A DNA stretch of 64,000 nt from Pseudomonas sp. CHM02 (GCF_000612585.1 NZ_JFCA01000012.1:1-64000); one strand, 5' to 3'. Positions 8,943 through 18,900 are shown, numbered from the stretch's first letter. The notes: generated from the letters alone by a model not told the origin. A program made the numbers and translations.

Positions 8943-9776
8943 ATGAATATGAAAGGTATGAAGCAGTCATTGGCGGTCAACGGGCTGGTTGCAGCGATGC
9001 TGCTGGCCGGGTGTCAGTCGGTCAACACCACCAGCGGCGGCGCCGTTGGGGTGGAGCGCAAGCAGTACATGTTCAGCATGCTGTCGAGCCAGGAAGTCGA
9101 CCAGATGTATGCCCAGTCCTATCAGCAGACCCTGGGTGAAGCCAGCGGCAAGGGCCTGGTGGACAAGACCAGCGCCAACGCCAAGCGTGTGCAGGCCATT
9201 GCCAACCGCCTGATCGCCCAGGCGCCTACCTTTCGGGCCGATGCGGCGCAGTGGAAGTGGGAAGTGAACCTGATCAAGAGCGACGAGATGAACGCCAACT
9301 GCGGGCCTGGCGGCAAGATCTTCGTGTACAGCGCCTTGATCGACAACCTCAAGCTCACCGATGACGAACTGGCTGCCGTGATGGGCCATGAAATCGCCCA
9401 CGCCTTGCGTGAACATGGTCGCGAAGCCATGTCCAAGGCCTATGGGATCGAGATGGCCAAGCAGGGCGCCGGTGCTTTGTTCGGCCTCGGCCAGGACAGC
9501 ATGGCGCTGGCGGACACGGTGGCCAACTACGGCATGACCTTGCCTAATAGCCGCAGCAATGAAAACGAAGCGGACCTGATCGGCCTCGAGCTGGCTGCAC
9601 GCGCCGGCTACAACCCGAACGCCGCCATCACACTGTGGAACAAGATGGCCAAGGCGTCGGAAGGCGCGCCACCGGAGTTCATGAGCACTCACCCGGCGTC
9701 CGACAGCCGAATCGCCTCGTTGCAGGCGGCGATTCCGAAGGTGATGCCGCTGTACCAGCAGGCAAAAAAATCCTGA
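8943..9776 (+). CDS. M48-family metalloprotease lipoprotein (LoiP/YggG-like)
   Basis: A zinc peptidase anchored in the envelope as a lipoprotein, likely degrading or assisting quality control of outer-membrane proteins. The lipobox LLAGC places the lipidated cysteine at residue 24. The zinc site HEIAH is at residues 149-153, and the third ligand glutamate lies in ENEAD near residue 209. Length (277) fits LoiP/YggG rather than BepA, which has TPR repeats that are absent here. The start at 8943 follows AGGGAGCAGGCGC; an in-frame ATG at 8922 lacks a site. It diverges from the chemoreceptor gene. Confidence 0.9.
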   Translation: MNMKGMKQSLAVNGLVAAMLLAGCQSVNTTSGGAVGVERKQYMFSMLSSQEVDQMYAQSYQQTLGEASGKGLVDKTSANAKRVQAIANRLIAQAPTFRADAAQWKWEVNLIKSDEMNANCGPGGKIFVYSALIDNLKLTDDELAAVMGHEIAHALREHGREAMSKAYGIEMAKQGAGALFGLGQDSMALADTVANYGMTLPNSRSNENEADLIGLELAARAGYNPNAAITLWNKMAKASEGAPPEFMSTHPASDSRIASLQAAIPKVMPLYQQAKKS

Positions 9777-9789
9777 GTTAACGCAGATC

Positions 9790-9881
9790 AATGTGGGAGC
9801 CGGGCTTGCCCGCGATGCAGGCGGCTCGGTCTCTCAGTTGCACCGGGTTGCTGCCATCGCAGGCAAGCCAGCTCCCACAGG
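9790..9881. repeat. REPIN between converging genes
   Basis: TGTGGGAGCCGGGCTTGCCC and CAGGCAAGCCAGCTCCCACA form an imperfect inverted pair around about 50 bases. The left arm has diverged (CCGGGC in place of CTGGC). It separates the 3' ends of the M48 protease and GDT1-family genes. Confidence 0.85.
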
Positions 9882-9897
9882 GATCGGGTTTGCAGCC

Positions 9898-10482
9898 TTA
9901 GATCCAGCCGCTGCTTTGCATGGCTTTGTACACCGCTACAATCGCCAAGACGAAGAACGCCGTAGCTGCCAGTCGACGAATCAGCGTCAACGGCAGTTTC
10001 TCCGCCGCAAAATTCCCCGCCAATACCACCGGCACGTTGGCAATCAGCATGCCCACGGTCGTCCCGATAATCACCAGCCACAGTTCCGGGTATTGCGCCG
10101 CCAGCATCACCGTGGCGATCTGTGTCTTGTCACCGATCTCCGCCAGGAAGAACGCAATCAGCGTGGTCAGGAAAGGCCCGAATTTACGGGTAGTGCTGGC
10201 TTCGTCATCGTCGAGTTTATCCGGTACCAGGGTCCACAATGCCGTGGCGCAGAAGCTCGCCGCCAGGATCCAGTGCAACACCGCATCCGAGAAGAAACTC
10301 CCGAACCAGGCGCCCACGGCACCGGCGGCCGCATGGTTGGCCAAAGTCGCGGCAACGATGCCGGCGATGATGGGCCAGGGTTTGCGGAAGCGAGCAGCAA
10401 GGATGAGCGCGAGCAGTTGCGTCTTGTCGCCGATTTCGGCCAAGGCAACGATTGCGGTAGGAACGAGTAGTGAATCCAGCAT
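9898..10482 (-). CDS. GDT1/UPF0016-family transporter, probable Mn2+ exporter (MneA-like)
   Basis: An inner-membrane protein of 194 residues with six hydrophobic helices in two homologous halves. Each half bears the family signature EIGDKT (residues 16-21 and 115-120), whose acidic residues coordinate the cation. Bacterial members (Vibrio MneA and relatives) export manganese, and the yybP-ykoY manganese riboswitch in the leader supports that role strongly. The start at 10482 (MLDSLLVPTAIVALAE) is the only one in keeping with the family; a longer frame to 10707 is riboswitch RNA. The ribosome binding site is weak (CTGGAA), as expected if the leader controls translation. Confidence 0.9.
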   Translation of the reverse strand: MLDSLLVPTAIVALAEIGDKTQLLALILAARFRKPWPIIAGIVAATLANHAAAGAVGAWFGSFFSDAVLHWILAASFCATALWTLVPDKLDDDEASTTRKFGPFLTTLIAFFLAEIGDKTQIATVMLAAQYPELWLVIIGTTVGMLIANVPVVLAGNFAAEKLPLTLIRRLAATAFFVLAIVAVYKAMQSSGWI

Positions 10483-10496
10483 CAGGTAAGTTTCCA

Positions 10497-10705
10497 GGGG
10501 CGGGTCGACACGGCTATGACACGTACAGCCTTCCCGCCCCGGGTAAGGTGTGCGTGTCATAGGTCTTGTCAAACCCCGGTCCGTCTGTGCGGACTCCTGG
10601 GTCGCATACGCCATGGTCTGCTGACCAAGTATGTTGACGTATGCCGGACGAGCGTGGTGCTCGTGGGAGACTACTCCCCTAGGACGGAGCGGATTCTGCC
10701 TAGGC
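10497..10705 (-). promoter_or_regulatory. yybP-ykoY manganese riboswitch and expression platform
   Basis: On the minus strand the leader contains ATCCGCTC (10694-10687), then GGGGAGTAG (10679-10671) and GTCAACATAC near 10637-10628, which are hallmark segments of the yybP-ykoY aptamer. Downstream are two helices that cannot form together: CTATGACACG/CGTGTCATAG (10562-10553 with 10523-10514) and GGGGCGGG/CCCGCCCC (10540-10533 with 10504-10497). The second ends 14 bases before the start codon, so it probably masks the ribosome binding region without Mn2+. The exact boundaries are approximate. Confidence 0.85.
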
Positions 10706-10742
10706 AAAACCCATTCGGCAAGCCTTCTTTTTCAAACGCCCG

Positions 10743-11741
10743 TCAGCCGCGCTTCGCACGGTAGATGCGAAAACCATTGCCTTCGGCCTTCACGGCACAC
10801 ACGCCCAAATGCTCTTCGATCAGCGGCTGGTACTTCAGGAAGCTGTTGGCAACCAGGCGGAGTTCGCCGCCTTTTGCCAGGTGTTTCGCCGCTTTTCGCA
10901 GCAGGTTTTCGGTGGCGAAGTAATCGGTATGCACGCCGACATGGAACGGTGGGTTGCTCAAGATCGCGTTCAAACCCATCGGCGCGGCGTCAATGCCGTC
11001 ACCGGTCAGCACCTCGGCTTCCAGGCCGTTGACGGCCAGGGTCAGGCGGCTGCTGGCGGCGGCAAAGGCGTCCACATCCAGCATCGTCACGGTGTTGTGC
11101 GGGTAGCGACGTTTTACCGCAGCCCCCAGCACGCCGGCGCCACAACCGAAGTCCAGCAGATGCCCGCTCGGCAGTTTGTCCAAGTGCTCCAGCAGCAACT
11201 CGGTGCCGCGATCCAGGCGACCATGGCTGAATACGCCCGGCAAGCTCACCACCTTCAGCGGGCCTTCGGCCAGTGGTACGTCGAAGACCTGCGCCAGGCT
11301 CTCCAGCTCGACCGCTTGCGGCGCGTTGGCCACGGTGACCTGCCACAACTGGCAATGCCGTGCGTTGTCGAGCTTGCGCGGTTTGCCGAAGGGGATCATC
11401 TGCTTGGCGGCGCTTTCGATACCGGCTTTTTTCTCGCCGACCAGAAACAATTCGGCGCCGGGCAAGCGCGCAGCCACAGCATTGAGCAAATAGTCGGTCA
11501 GGTCCTTGGACTTGGGCAGAAAGATCACCGCCGCATCAAAGGCGCGCTCCGGCACGGTCACACCGAAGTGGCTGCGCTCGGCGAAGCGTGCGTCGAGCGC
11601 CGCCTGGTCGCCGGCATGCCAGCTCCAGCCGTGGGCGTTGGGCAGTCGGCCGAGCAGGTCGTCGGCAGGCAACCCCACCAGTAGCAGGTTGCCTTGAAAA
11701 AGTTCGGCCTGACGAAGCAGTACTTCACTGCGCGGATCCAT
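10743..11741 (-). CDS. rsmC: 16S rRNA (guanine-1207-N2) methyltransferase
   Basis: Methylates N2 of G1207 in helix 34 of 16S rRNA using S-adenosylmethionine. The 332-residue protein has the RsmC two-domain layout: an inactive N-terminal methyltransferase-like half and a catalytic C-terminal half with [11 protein letters not shown] (196-206) and the NPPFH substrate motif (263-267). The start has AAGGAG eight bases upstream. The riboswitch-controlled transporter lies downstream on the same strand about 40 bases beyond the stop, so readthrough from rsmC into the riboswitch leader is possible. Confidence 0.93.
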   Translation of the reverse strand: MDPRSEVLLRQAELFQGNLLLVGLPADDLLGRLPNAHGWSWHAGDQAALDARFAERSHFGVTVPERAFDAAVIFLPKSKDLTDYLLNAVAARLPGAELFLVGEKKAGIESAAKQMIPFGKPRKLDNARHCQLWQVTVANAPQAVELESLAQVFDVPLAEGPLKVVSLPGVFSHGRLDRGTELLLEHLDKLPSGHLLDFGCGAGVLGAAVKRRYPHNTVTMLDVDAFAAASSRLTLAVNGLEAEVLTGDGIDAAPMGLNAILSNPPFHVGVHTDYFATENLLRKAAKHLAKGGELRLVANSFLKYQPLIEEHLGVCAVKAEGNGFRIYRAKRG

Positions 11742-11771
11742 GGTCTGCTCCTTGAAAAGGGGCGCAGTTTA

Positions 11772-12740
11772 TCAACTCACGACGCGCAGCGGGGCGCCGC
11801 TGAAAAAGCCCCGGGCGTTTTCCGCCAGTTGGCCGACGATGCGTTGGCGCGCTTCGCGACTGCCCCAGGCGTTGTGGGGTGTGACGATCAGCCGGGGGAT
11901 GTCGCCGGCCAGCAGCGGGTTGCCGTTGACCGGCGGCTCCACGCTCAGCACATCGGTCGCCGCGCCACCCAGGTGGCCATTGCGCAAGGCATCGGCGAGT
12001 GCCTGCTCGTTGATCAAACCGCCGCGTGCGGTATTGACCACAAAAGCGCCGGGCTTGAGCAACGCCAGTTCACGGGCGCCGATGAAGTCGCGGGTGTGTT
12101 CGTTGAGCGGGCAGTGCAGGGTGAGCGCGTCGACCTGTGTCAGCAGTTCATCCAGCGGTACGCGGTCGGCACGGGCAGGGCGTCCCGGAATCGCGCCGAG
12201 TATCACGCGCATGCCAAAGGCTTCGGCCAAGCGTGCCACGGCGCCGCCCAATTCACCATGGCCGAGCAGGCCGAGGGTCTTGCCTTCCAGTTCGACAATG
12301 GGGTGGTCCAGCAGGCAGAACTGCTTGGCCTCCTGCCACTTGCCGGCGCTCACGTCCCGTTGGTAATCCTTCAACCGCGTCGCCAGGTTGAGCAGCAGCA
12401 TGACCGTGTGCTGTGCCACCGACGGCGTACCGTAGCCCTGGCAGTTGCTCACGGTGATGCCATGGGCGCGGGCGGCTTCGAGGTCGACGTTATTGGTGCC
12501 GGTGGCCGACACCAGGATCAGCTTGAGTTCCGGGCAGGCCGCCAGGGTTTCGGTGTTGAGTGCGATCTTGTTGCTGATGACCACGTGGACGCCTTGCAGG
12601 CGCTCGATCACGTTCTGCGGCGTGGTGTCCGAAAACAGCTGCAACTCGCTGAAGCTGTTGCGCAGCTCGCTGAGGTCAAGGTCCCCCAGGTCCAGGGACG
12701 GGTGATCAAGGAAGACGGCGCGGCGATTGTTCGTCATCAA
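11772..12740 (-). CDS. D-2-hydroxyacid dehydrogenase (hydroxypyruvate/glycerate type)
   Basis: NAD(P)H-dependent reductase of 2-oxoacids, most like glycerate dehydrogenase/hydroxypyruvate reductase. The 322-residue protein has the nucleotide-binding motif GLLGHGELGG (157-166), in which the usual third glycine of GxGxxG is kept, and the catalytic triad Arg239 (TARGG), Glu268 (SVEPP) and His289 (TPHNAWG). The start has AAAAGG upstream. It ends 30 bases before rsmC begins, on the same strand. Substrate cannot be fixed from sequence; a second family member lies at 62349. Confidence 0.9.
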   Translation of the reverse strand: MMTNNRRAVFLDHPSLDLGDLDLSELRNSFSELQLFSDTTPQNVIERLQGVHVVISNKIALNTETLAACPELKLILVSATGTNNVDLEAARAHGITVSNCQGYGTPSVAQHTVMLLLNLATRLKDYQRDVSAGKWQEAKQFCLLDHPIVELEGKTLGLLGHGELGGAVARLAEAFGMRVILGAIPGRPARADRVPLDELLTQVDALTLHCPLNEHTRDFIGARELALLKPGAFVVNTARGGLINEQALADALRNGHLGGAATDVLSVEPPVNGNPLLAGDIPRLIVTPHNAWGSREARQRIVGQLAENARGFFSGAPLRVVS

Positions 12741-12822
12741 CTGTACCTTTTGCGACAGGGTTCGAAGGCGTAATCTGCCGAGCCTATCAGATGAAATAAT
12801 CAGTTACTTAATTGGAGTGAGC

Positions 12823-13455
12823 ATGTACGTCGCCGAGTTTTTGACCGTAGCCCTGATTCACTTATTGGCGGTGGCCAGCCCCGGCCCGGATTTCGCGGTG
12901 GTGGTGCGTGAAAGTGTTACCCACGGCCGTCGCGCCGGGACCTGGACCGCTCTGGGGGTGGGGTCGGCGATTTTCTTGCACGTTGGTTACTCGTTGCTCG
13001 GTATCGGCTTGATCGTGTCCCAGTCCATCGTGCTGTTCAACGCGCTCAAGTGGGCGGCGGCGGCCTACCTGCTGTACATCGGCTTCAAGGCCCTGCGCGC
13101 GCAGCCAGCCAAGCCTGCCGCCGAGGGCGAGTTGCACCGCGAAGCCGGCGAGCGCACCCCGCGTGGCGCGTTTACCGCAGGTTTTGTGACCAACGGCTTG
13201 AACCCCAAGGCGACGCTGTTCTTCCTGTCGCTGTTCACCGTGGTGATCAACCCGCACACGCCGCTGGCAATCCAGGCCGGTTACGGTGTGTACCTGGCGG
13301 TGGCGACGGCGCTGTGGTTCTGCCTAGTGGCCATGCTGTTCAGCCAGCAACGCGTGCGTGCCGGCTTTGCGCGGATGGGGCATTGGTTCGACCGCACCAT
13401 GGGCGCAGTGCTGATCGCCATCGGGGTAAAGCTGGCCTTCACCAGCATGAAATAA
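12823..13455 (+). CDS. LysE/RhtB-family exporter
   Basis: Inner-membrane exporter of 210 residues with about six helices. It opens MYVAEFLTVALIHLLAVASP, and the SPGPDFAVVVRES segment is the family signature at the end of helix 1. Members export amino acids such as lysine, threonine or homoserine lactones. The start at 12823 follows TTGGAGTGAGC; the open frame upstream overlaps the divergent dehydrogenase promoter. A small inverted repeat (GAATGCT/AGCATTC, 13459-13483) follows the stop, without a T-tract. Substrate unknown. Confidence 0.9.
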   Translation: MYVAEFLTVALIHLLAVASPGPDFAVVVRESVTHGRRAGTWTALGVGSAIFLHVGYSLLGIGLIVSQSIVLFNALKWAAAAYLLYIGFKALRAQPAKPAAEGELHREAGERTPRGAFTAGFVTNGLNPKATLFFLSLFTVVINPHTPLAIQAGYGVYLAVATALWFCLVAMLFSQQRVRAGFARMGHWFDRTMGAVLIAIGVKLAFTSMK

Positions 13456-13587
13456 GCCGAATGCTGGCGCAAAGCTAGCATTCATTGGGGTCTGCAAATC
13501 ATTCCTTTGGCTGATTTGGCTGAAACATAAGGTCTCTACAGTGCAGATCTTCAAGCCAAGACTGTGCAGTCATAAAAAGGGATTCGT

Positions 13588-15270
13588 ATGTTGCAGACCC
13601 GTGTTATCCCGCCCGCCGAAGGTGCGTACCAATATCCGCTGTTGATCAAACGCCTGTTGATGTCCGGCACCCGTTACGAGAAGACCCGGGAGATCATCTA
13701 CCGCGACAAGCTGCGCTACACCTACCCGACCCTGATCGAACGGGTCGCGCGCCTGGCCAATGTGCTGACCGAGGCGGGCGTCAAGGCTGGTGACACCGTG
13801 GCGGTGATGGACTGGGACAGCCACCGTTACCTGGAATGCATGTTCGCCATCCCGATGATCGGCGCGGTGATCCACACCATCAACGTGCGCCTGTCACCCG
13901 AACAGATCCTGTACACCATGAACCATGCCGAGGACCGCTTCGTGCTGGTCAACAGCGAGTTCGTGGGCCTCTACCAGGCCATCGCCGGGCAACTCACCAC
14001 CGTCGACAAGACCCTGCTGCTCACCGACGGTGACGCCAAGACCGCCGAGCTGCCCCACCTGGTAGGCGAGTACGAAACCCTGCTGGCCGGCGCCAGCCCG
14101 AAATACGACTTCCAGGACTTCGACGAACACTCCGTCGCCACCACCTTCTACACCACCGGTACCACCGGCAACCCCAAGGGCGTGTACTTCACCCATCGTC
14201 AGCTGGTGCTGCACACCATGGGCGTGGCGACCATCATGGGCAGCGTCGACAGCGTGCGGCTGCTGGGCACCAACGATGTGTACATGCCGATCACGCCGAT
14301 GTTCCATGTACACGCCTGGGGCCTGCCGTATGTGGCGACCATGCTGGGCCTGAAGCAGGTCTATCCCGGCCGCTACGACCCGGAATATCTGGTGGAGCTG
14401 TGGCGCAAGGAAAAGGTCACGTTCTCCCACTGCGTGCCGACCATCCTGCAAATGGTGCTCAACGCCAAGGCTGCCCAGGGCGTGGATTTTGGCGGTTGGA
14501 AAATCGTCATCGGCGGCAGTGCGCTCAACCGGTCGCTGTATGAGGCCTCCAAGGCGCGCGGGATTCAATTGACCGCCGCCTACGGCATGTCCGAGACCGG
14601 GCCGCTGGTGTCCTGCGCCCACCTCAACGAAGAGCTGATGGCCGGCACCGAGGATGAGCGCACCACTTACCGCATCAAGGCCGGCGTGCCCGGGCCGTTG
14701 GTGGAAGCGGCGATCATCGACGCCGACGGTCACTTCCTGCCCGCCGATGGCGAGTCTCAGGGCGAGCTGGTGCTGCGTGCGCCGTGGCTCAGCGAAGGCT
14801 ATTTCAACGAGCCGCAAAAGGGCGCCGAGCTGTGGGAAGGCGGCTGGATGCACACGGGCGACGTGGCCACGCTGGATGCCTTTGGCGTGATCGACATTCG
14901 CGACCGCATCAAGGATGTGATCAAGACCGGCGGCGAGTGGATCTCCTCCCTGGCCCTCGAAGACCTGGTCAGCCGTCACCCGGCGGTACGCGAAGTAGCG
15001 GTGGTGGGCATCGCCGATCCGCAGTGGGGCGAGCGCCCGTTTGCCTTGCTGGTGGTGCGTGATGGCCATGTGATAGGGGCCCGCGAGCTCAAGGAACACC
15101 TCAAGCCGTTCGTGGAATTGGGCCACTTGAGCAAGTGGGCGATTCCGAGCCAGATCGCCGTTGTTACGGAAATTCCCAAGACCAGCGTCGGCAAACTCGA
15201 CAAAAAACGTATCCGCATCGACATCATCGAATGGCAGGCCAACAACAGCACCTTCCTGTCCACCCTCTGA
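13588..15270 (+). CDS. AlkK-like medium/long-chain acyl-CoA ligase
   Basis: An AMP-forming ligase that activates fatty acids to acyl-CoA. The 560-residue protein has the P-loop YTTGTTGNPKG (188-198), the adenylate motif with TGD near residue 429, and the C-terminal catalytic lysine in GKLDKKR near residue 544. It resembles the AlkK group acting on medium-chain acids rather than FadD. AAGGGA precedes the start. The next genes encode envelope proteins DUF1302 and DUF1329 and a LuxR-type regulator, an arrangement I remember from P. putida as well, so the ligase may activate an acid released or imported by that system. Confidence 0.92.
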   Translation: MLQTRVIPPAEGAYQYPLLIKRLLMSGTRYEKTREIIYRDKLRYTYPTLIERVARLANVLTEAGVKAGDTVAVMDWDSHRYLECMFAIPMIGAVIHTINVRLSPEQILYTMNHAEDRFVLVNSEFVGLYQAIAGQLTTVDKTLLLTDGDAKTAELPHLVGEYETLLAGASPKYDFQDFDEHSVATTFYTTGTTGNPKGVYFTHRQLVLHTMGVATIMGSVDSVRLLGTNDVYMPITPMFHVHAWGLPYVATMLGLKQVYPGRYDPEYLVELWRKEKVTFSHCVPTILQMVLNAKAAQGVDFGGWKIVIGGSALNRSLYEASKARGIQLTAAYGMSETGPLVSCAHLNEELMAGTEDERTTYRIKAGVPGPLVEAAIIDADGHFLPADGESQGELVLRAPWLSEGYFNEPQKGAELWEGGWMHTGDVATLDAFGVIDIRDRIKDVIKTGGEWISSLALEDLVSRHPAVREVAVVGIADPQWGERPFALLVVRDGHVIGARELKEHLKPFVELGHLSKWAIPSQIAVVTEIPKTSVGKLDKKRIRIDIIEWQANNSTFLSTL

Positions 15271-15600
15271 GCCGGTTTGCCGTGCCCGTGTGGCACGGCA
15301 ATGCTCTATCTCGCGCCTTCACTTGTGATTTGCCGATTTTCAGCCATCCTTGCCGCGTCGGCCCTCGCCGACATGGCGAAAGGACTGTGGCAGACGGGCT
15401 GGTGATGCAAATCACACTTTAGAGGGATCAAGCGGTACCCCCTGCTGGCTATAGTCCCACTCAGGGTTTTTCAAGGATGTTCCGCTACGAGCCATGGGGG
15501 CTCGGCTGCCGAGCGGCATTGGAGTCGTTGTATTCCGGCCGTTACATGCATCACAGAAAGAACTCACTGCCATAACAATAATGCACATGGAGTAGCGTCG
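15271..15600. other. Intergenic region with stem-loop, upstream of DUF1302 operon
   Basis: The 330 bases contain a perfect 10-bp stem-loop just after the ligase gene (TTGCCGTGCC/GGCACGGCAA, 15277-15301). It is not followed by a T-tract, so it may be a Rho-dependent or weak terminator. A promoter for the DUF1302 gene probably lies nearer 15420-15560; GGCTATAGT at 15447-15455 is a possible -10, without a clear -35. Confidence 0.5.
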
Positions 15601-17475
15601 ATGACCTCAGTAAACCAGTTCTGGCGCCGGGCAAGACTGCCCCTGGCCGTCAGTCTCGCCTCTACGCTCGCCGGGCCCGCATTCGGCGTCAGTTTCAACA
15701 TCGGTGAAATCGAAGGGAGTTTTGACTCGTCTCTTTCCGTGGGTGCCAGTTGGTCGACAGCCAAGCCTGACCGCGACCTCATCGGCGTCAACAACGGCGG
15801 TAAGGGGCTTTCCCAGACGTCCGATGACGGCCACTTGAATTTCAAGCGAGGCGAAACCTTTTCGAAGATCTTCAAGGGCATTCACGACCTGGAATTGAAG
15901 TACGGCGATACCGGTGTGTTTGTGCGTGGCAAGTACTGGTATGACTTTGAGCTCAAGGACGAAAGCCGTCCGTTCAAGGACATCAGCGACAATAACCGCA
16001 AAGAGGGCGCCAAGTCCTCGGGCGGGCAGATTCTCGATGCGTTCATCTATCACAACTACTCAATTGCCGATCAGCCCGGTAACGTTCGATTCGGTAAGCA
16101 AGTAGTGAGCTGGGGTGAAAGTACTTTCATCGGTGGTGGCATCAACTCGATCAACCCGATCGACGTGTCCGCCTTCCGTCGTCCGGGGGCTGAGATCAAG
16201 GAAGGCTTGATCCCGGTCAACATGTTCTATGTGTCGCAGACCTTGACCGATAACCTGTCGGCTGAAGCGTTCTATCAACTGGAATGGGACCAGACCGTTA
16301 CCGATAACTGCGGGACATTCTTCTCTCAGCCTGATGTTATTTCCGATGGCTGTTCGGACAACCTCCGACTGCTCAGCAAGCGTTCGTTCCTCGCGACTCA
16401 GCCCGGCGCGCTGCCGTTGCTGAACAGCTTTGGGGTCAATGTTAACGAAGAGGGTGTACTCGTCAAACGTGGTCCTGATCGCGATGCACGTGACAGTGGT
16501 CAATTCGGCGTGGCGTTCCACTATAACTACGAGCCGCTGGACACTGAGTTCGGCGCCTATTTCATGAACTATCACAGCCGTGCACCGATCTTCAGTGCCC
16601 ATGGGGCGTCGGCAGCGACGTATGCAGCGGCCAACGCGTTGACGCTTACCCCGGCAACTGGTCTGCGTCCTCTTATCGTCGCGGGTAACTCCAACTACTT
16701 CGTTGAATACCCCGAGGATATCCGTCTCTACGGTTTGAGCTTCTCCACCACCTTGCCTACAGGTACGGCCTGGAGCGGTGAGTTGAGCTACCGGCCAAAT
16801 GCTCCGGTGCAACTGAACACAACTGACATTCTCTACGCGGGCGTCACGCCATTGACCGGCCTGGGCGCGGCATCTCCGCTCAAGGGGAACGCCGACACGG
16901 ACCTGAATGGGTATCGTCGTAAGGAAGTCACTCAGTTCCAGACAACCTTCACGCACTTTTTTGATCAGGTGATGGGCGCCAGTCGCCTGACGTTGGTCGG
17001 TGAAGTGGGTGTGACTCATGTGGGAGGGTTGGAGAGCCGTGACAAAGCGCGTTACGGACGTGACCCCGTGTATGGCCCTGGACAAGGCGCGCTCTGTGCA
17101 ACGCTCAATTCCGGCACGATCACTGGTGCTGGCCCTGGAGCAGATGCCAGCAACCGGACGGCCAACTGCAACAATGATGGTTTCACAACTTCTACGTCCT
17201 GGGGCTACCGTGGCCGGGCAATCTGGGAGTATCCGGATGTATTCGCCGGGGTGAACCTCAAGCCCAACGTGGCATGGTCTCATGACGTGAGCGGCTACTC
17301 GCCAGGTCCTGGTGGCAACTTCGAAGAAGGTCGCAAAGCCGTAAGCCTGGGGCTGGACGCTGAGTATCAGAACACCTATACGGCGAGCCTCGCCTATACC
17401 AACTTCTTTGGTGGCGACTACAACACCTCGGTTGATCGAGACTTCGTCGCTTTGAGCTTCGGCGCCAACTTCTAA
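15601..17475 (+). CDS. DUF1302 outer-membrane protein
   Basis: A 624-residue exported protein, probably an outer-membrane beta-barrel. A signal peptide (about residues 1-29, ending PAFG before VSFNIGEIEG) is followed by long stretches of alternating hydrophobic residues and ends in FVALSFGANF, a C-terminal aromatic beta-signal typical of barrels. The family is almost always encoded beside DUF1329, as here (28-base gap). It may form a channel or receptor for a hydrophobic substrate. GGAG lies nine bases before the start. No transport assay is known to me. Confidence 0.85.
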   Translation: MTSVNQFWRRARLPLAVSLASTLAGPAFGVSFNIGEIEGSFDSSLSVGASWSTAKPDRDLIGVNNGGKGLSQTSDDGHLNFKRGETFSKIFKGIHDLELKYGDTGVFVRGKYWYDFELKDESRPFKDISDNNRKEGAKSSGGQILDAFIYHNYSIADQPGNVRFGKQVVSWGESTFIGGGINSINPIDVSAFRRPGAEIKEGLIPVNMFYVSQTLTDNLSAEAFYQLEWDQTVTDNCGTFFSQPDVISDGCSDNLRLLSKRSFLATQPGALPLLNSFGVNVNEEGVLVKRGPDRDARDSGQFGVAFHYNYEPLDTEFGAYFMNYHSRAPIFSAHGASAATYAAANALTLTPATGLRPLIVAGNSNYFVEYPEDIRLYGLSFSTTLPTGTAWSGELSYRPNAPVQLNTTDILYAGVTPLTGLGAASPLKGNADTDLNGYRRKEVTQFQTTFTHFFDQVMGASRLTLVGEVGVTHVGGLESRDKARYGRDPVYGPGQGALCATLNSGTITGAGPGADASNRTANCNNDGFTTSTSWGYRGRAIWEYPDVFAGVNLKPNVAWSHDVSGYSPGPGGNFEEGRKAVSLGLDAEYQNTYTASLAYTNFFGGDYNTSVDRDFVALSFGANF

Positions 17476-17503
17476 GCACACAGCATTTCAGGAAGACCAG
17501 AAC

Positions 17504-18868
17504 ATGAAAATAACTAAAAGTCTGTTGCACGTGGGTGTGCTTGGGCTGTCGATCCTGGCGAGCAACGTCATGGCGGCAGTCTCGGCGGATGAAGCTGCCA
17601 AGCTGGGCACGACCCTGACCCCGATGGGCGCCGAAATGGCCGGCAACGCCGCCGGCACCATTCCAAAATGGTCGCCACTGCCCACCAACGCTGGTGCCGT
17701 CGATGCCCGTGGGTTCCTGGCCAACCCTTACGCCAGTGAGCAACCGCAATTCACCATCACCGCGGCGAACGTCGAGCAGTACAAGGACAAGCTGGCGCCG
17801 GGGCAGTACGCGATGTTCAAGCGCTACCCGGAGACCTTCAAGATGCCGGTCTACCCGACTCATCGCGGCGCTACCGTGCCGGCGGATGTGTTTGCGGCCA
17901 TCAAGAAGAACGCTACCACCACCAACCTGGTGTCTGGCGGCAACGGCCTGGAGAACTTTGAAACCGCCGTGCCGTTCCCGATTCCAAAAAGTGGCGTGGA
18001 AGTCATCTGGAACCACATCACCCGTTATCGTGGCGGCAGCGTGACCCGCCTGGTGACCCAGGCCACGCCGCAAACCAACGGCTCGTACAGCCTGGTGTAC
18101 TTCCGCGACCAGTTCGTGTTCCGCGACAAGATGAAAGACTTTGACCCGAAAAACCCGGGCAACGTGCTGTTCTACTTCAAGCAGCAAGTGACCGCGCCGG
18201 CACGTCTGGCCGGTGGTGTACTGCTGGTGCATGAAACCCTTGACCAGGTGAAGGAGCCGCGTTCGGCGTGGGTCTACAACGCCGGCCAGCGCCGTGTGCG
18301 CCGGGCGCCGCAAGTGTCCTATGACGGCCCGGGCACCGCTGCCGACGGCCTGCGTACCTCCGACAACCTCGACATGTACAACGGTGCGCCGGATCGCTAC
18401 GACTGGAAGCTTGAAGGCAAGAAAGAAATCTACATCGCCTCCAACAGCTACAAGATCGACGATCCGAAGCTCAAGTACGCCGACATCATCAAGGCCGGCC
18501 ACATCAACCAGGACTTGGCTCGCTATGAGCTGCGCCGCGTCTGGCACGTCGTCGCCACCTTGAAGGAAGGCCAGCGCCACATCTACGCCAAACGTGACTT
18601 CTTCATCGACGAAGACACCTGGCAAGCGGCGGTCATCGACCACTACGACGGCCGTGGCCAACTGTGGCGCGTCGCCGAAGCCCATGCCGAGAACTACTAC
18701 GACAAGCAAGTGCCGTGGTACGCCCTGGAAACCCTCTACGACCTGCAGTCCGGCCGCTACCTGGCGCTGGGCATGAAGAACGAAGAGAAGCAGGCGTATG
18801 ACTTCGGCTTCACCGCCACCACCAGCGACTTCACCCCAGCGGCCCTGCGCCAGGATGGTGTCCGCTAA
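17504..18868 (+). CDS. DUF1329 periplasmic protein
   Basis: A 454-residue exported protein with a signal peptide cleaved after about residue 24 (SNVMA). The DUF1329 family is thought to have a LolA/LolB-like lipid-binding fold. It would fit with moving a lipid or hydrophobic acid between the outer-membrane DUF1302 protein and the inner membrane, but that is inference. It is co-transcribed with the DUF1302 gene (28-base gap, AGGAAG site). A REPIN follows, then the regulator gene. Codon usage is like that of its neighbours. Confidence 0.85.
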   Translation: MKITKSLLHVGVLGLSILASNVMAAVSADEAAKLGTTLTPMGAEMAGNAAGTIPKWSPLPTNAGAVDARGFLANPYASEQPQFTITAANVEQYKDKLAPGQYAMFKRYPETFKMPVYPTHRGATVPADVFAAIKKNATTTNLVSGGNGLENFETAVPFPIPKSGVEVIWNHITRYRGGSVTRLVTQATPQTNGSYSLVYFRDQFVFRDKMKDFDPKNPGNVLFYFKQQVTAPARLAGGVLLVHETLDQVKEPRSAWVYNAGQRRVRRAPQVSYDGPGTAADGLRTSDNLDMYNGAPDRYDWKLEGKKEIYIASNSYKIDDPKLKYADIIKAGHINQDLARYELRRVWHVVATLKEGQRHIYAKRDFFIDEDTWQAAVIDHYDGRGQLWRVAEAHAENYYDKQVPWYALETLYDLQSGRYLALGMKNEEKQAYDFGFTATTSDFTPAALRQDGVR

Positions 18869-18900
18869 GCCGTAACACCCCCTCTGTGGATGCCGGCCCC

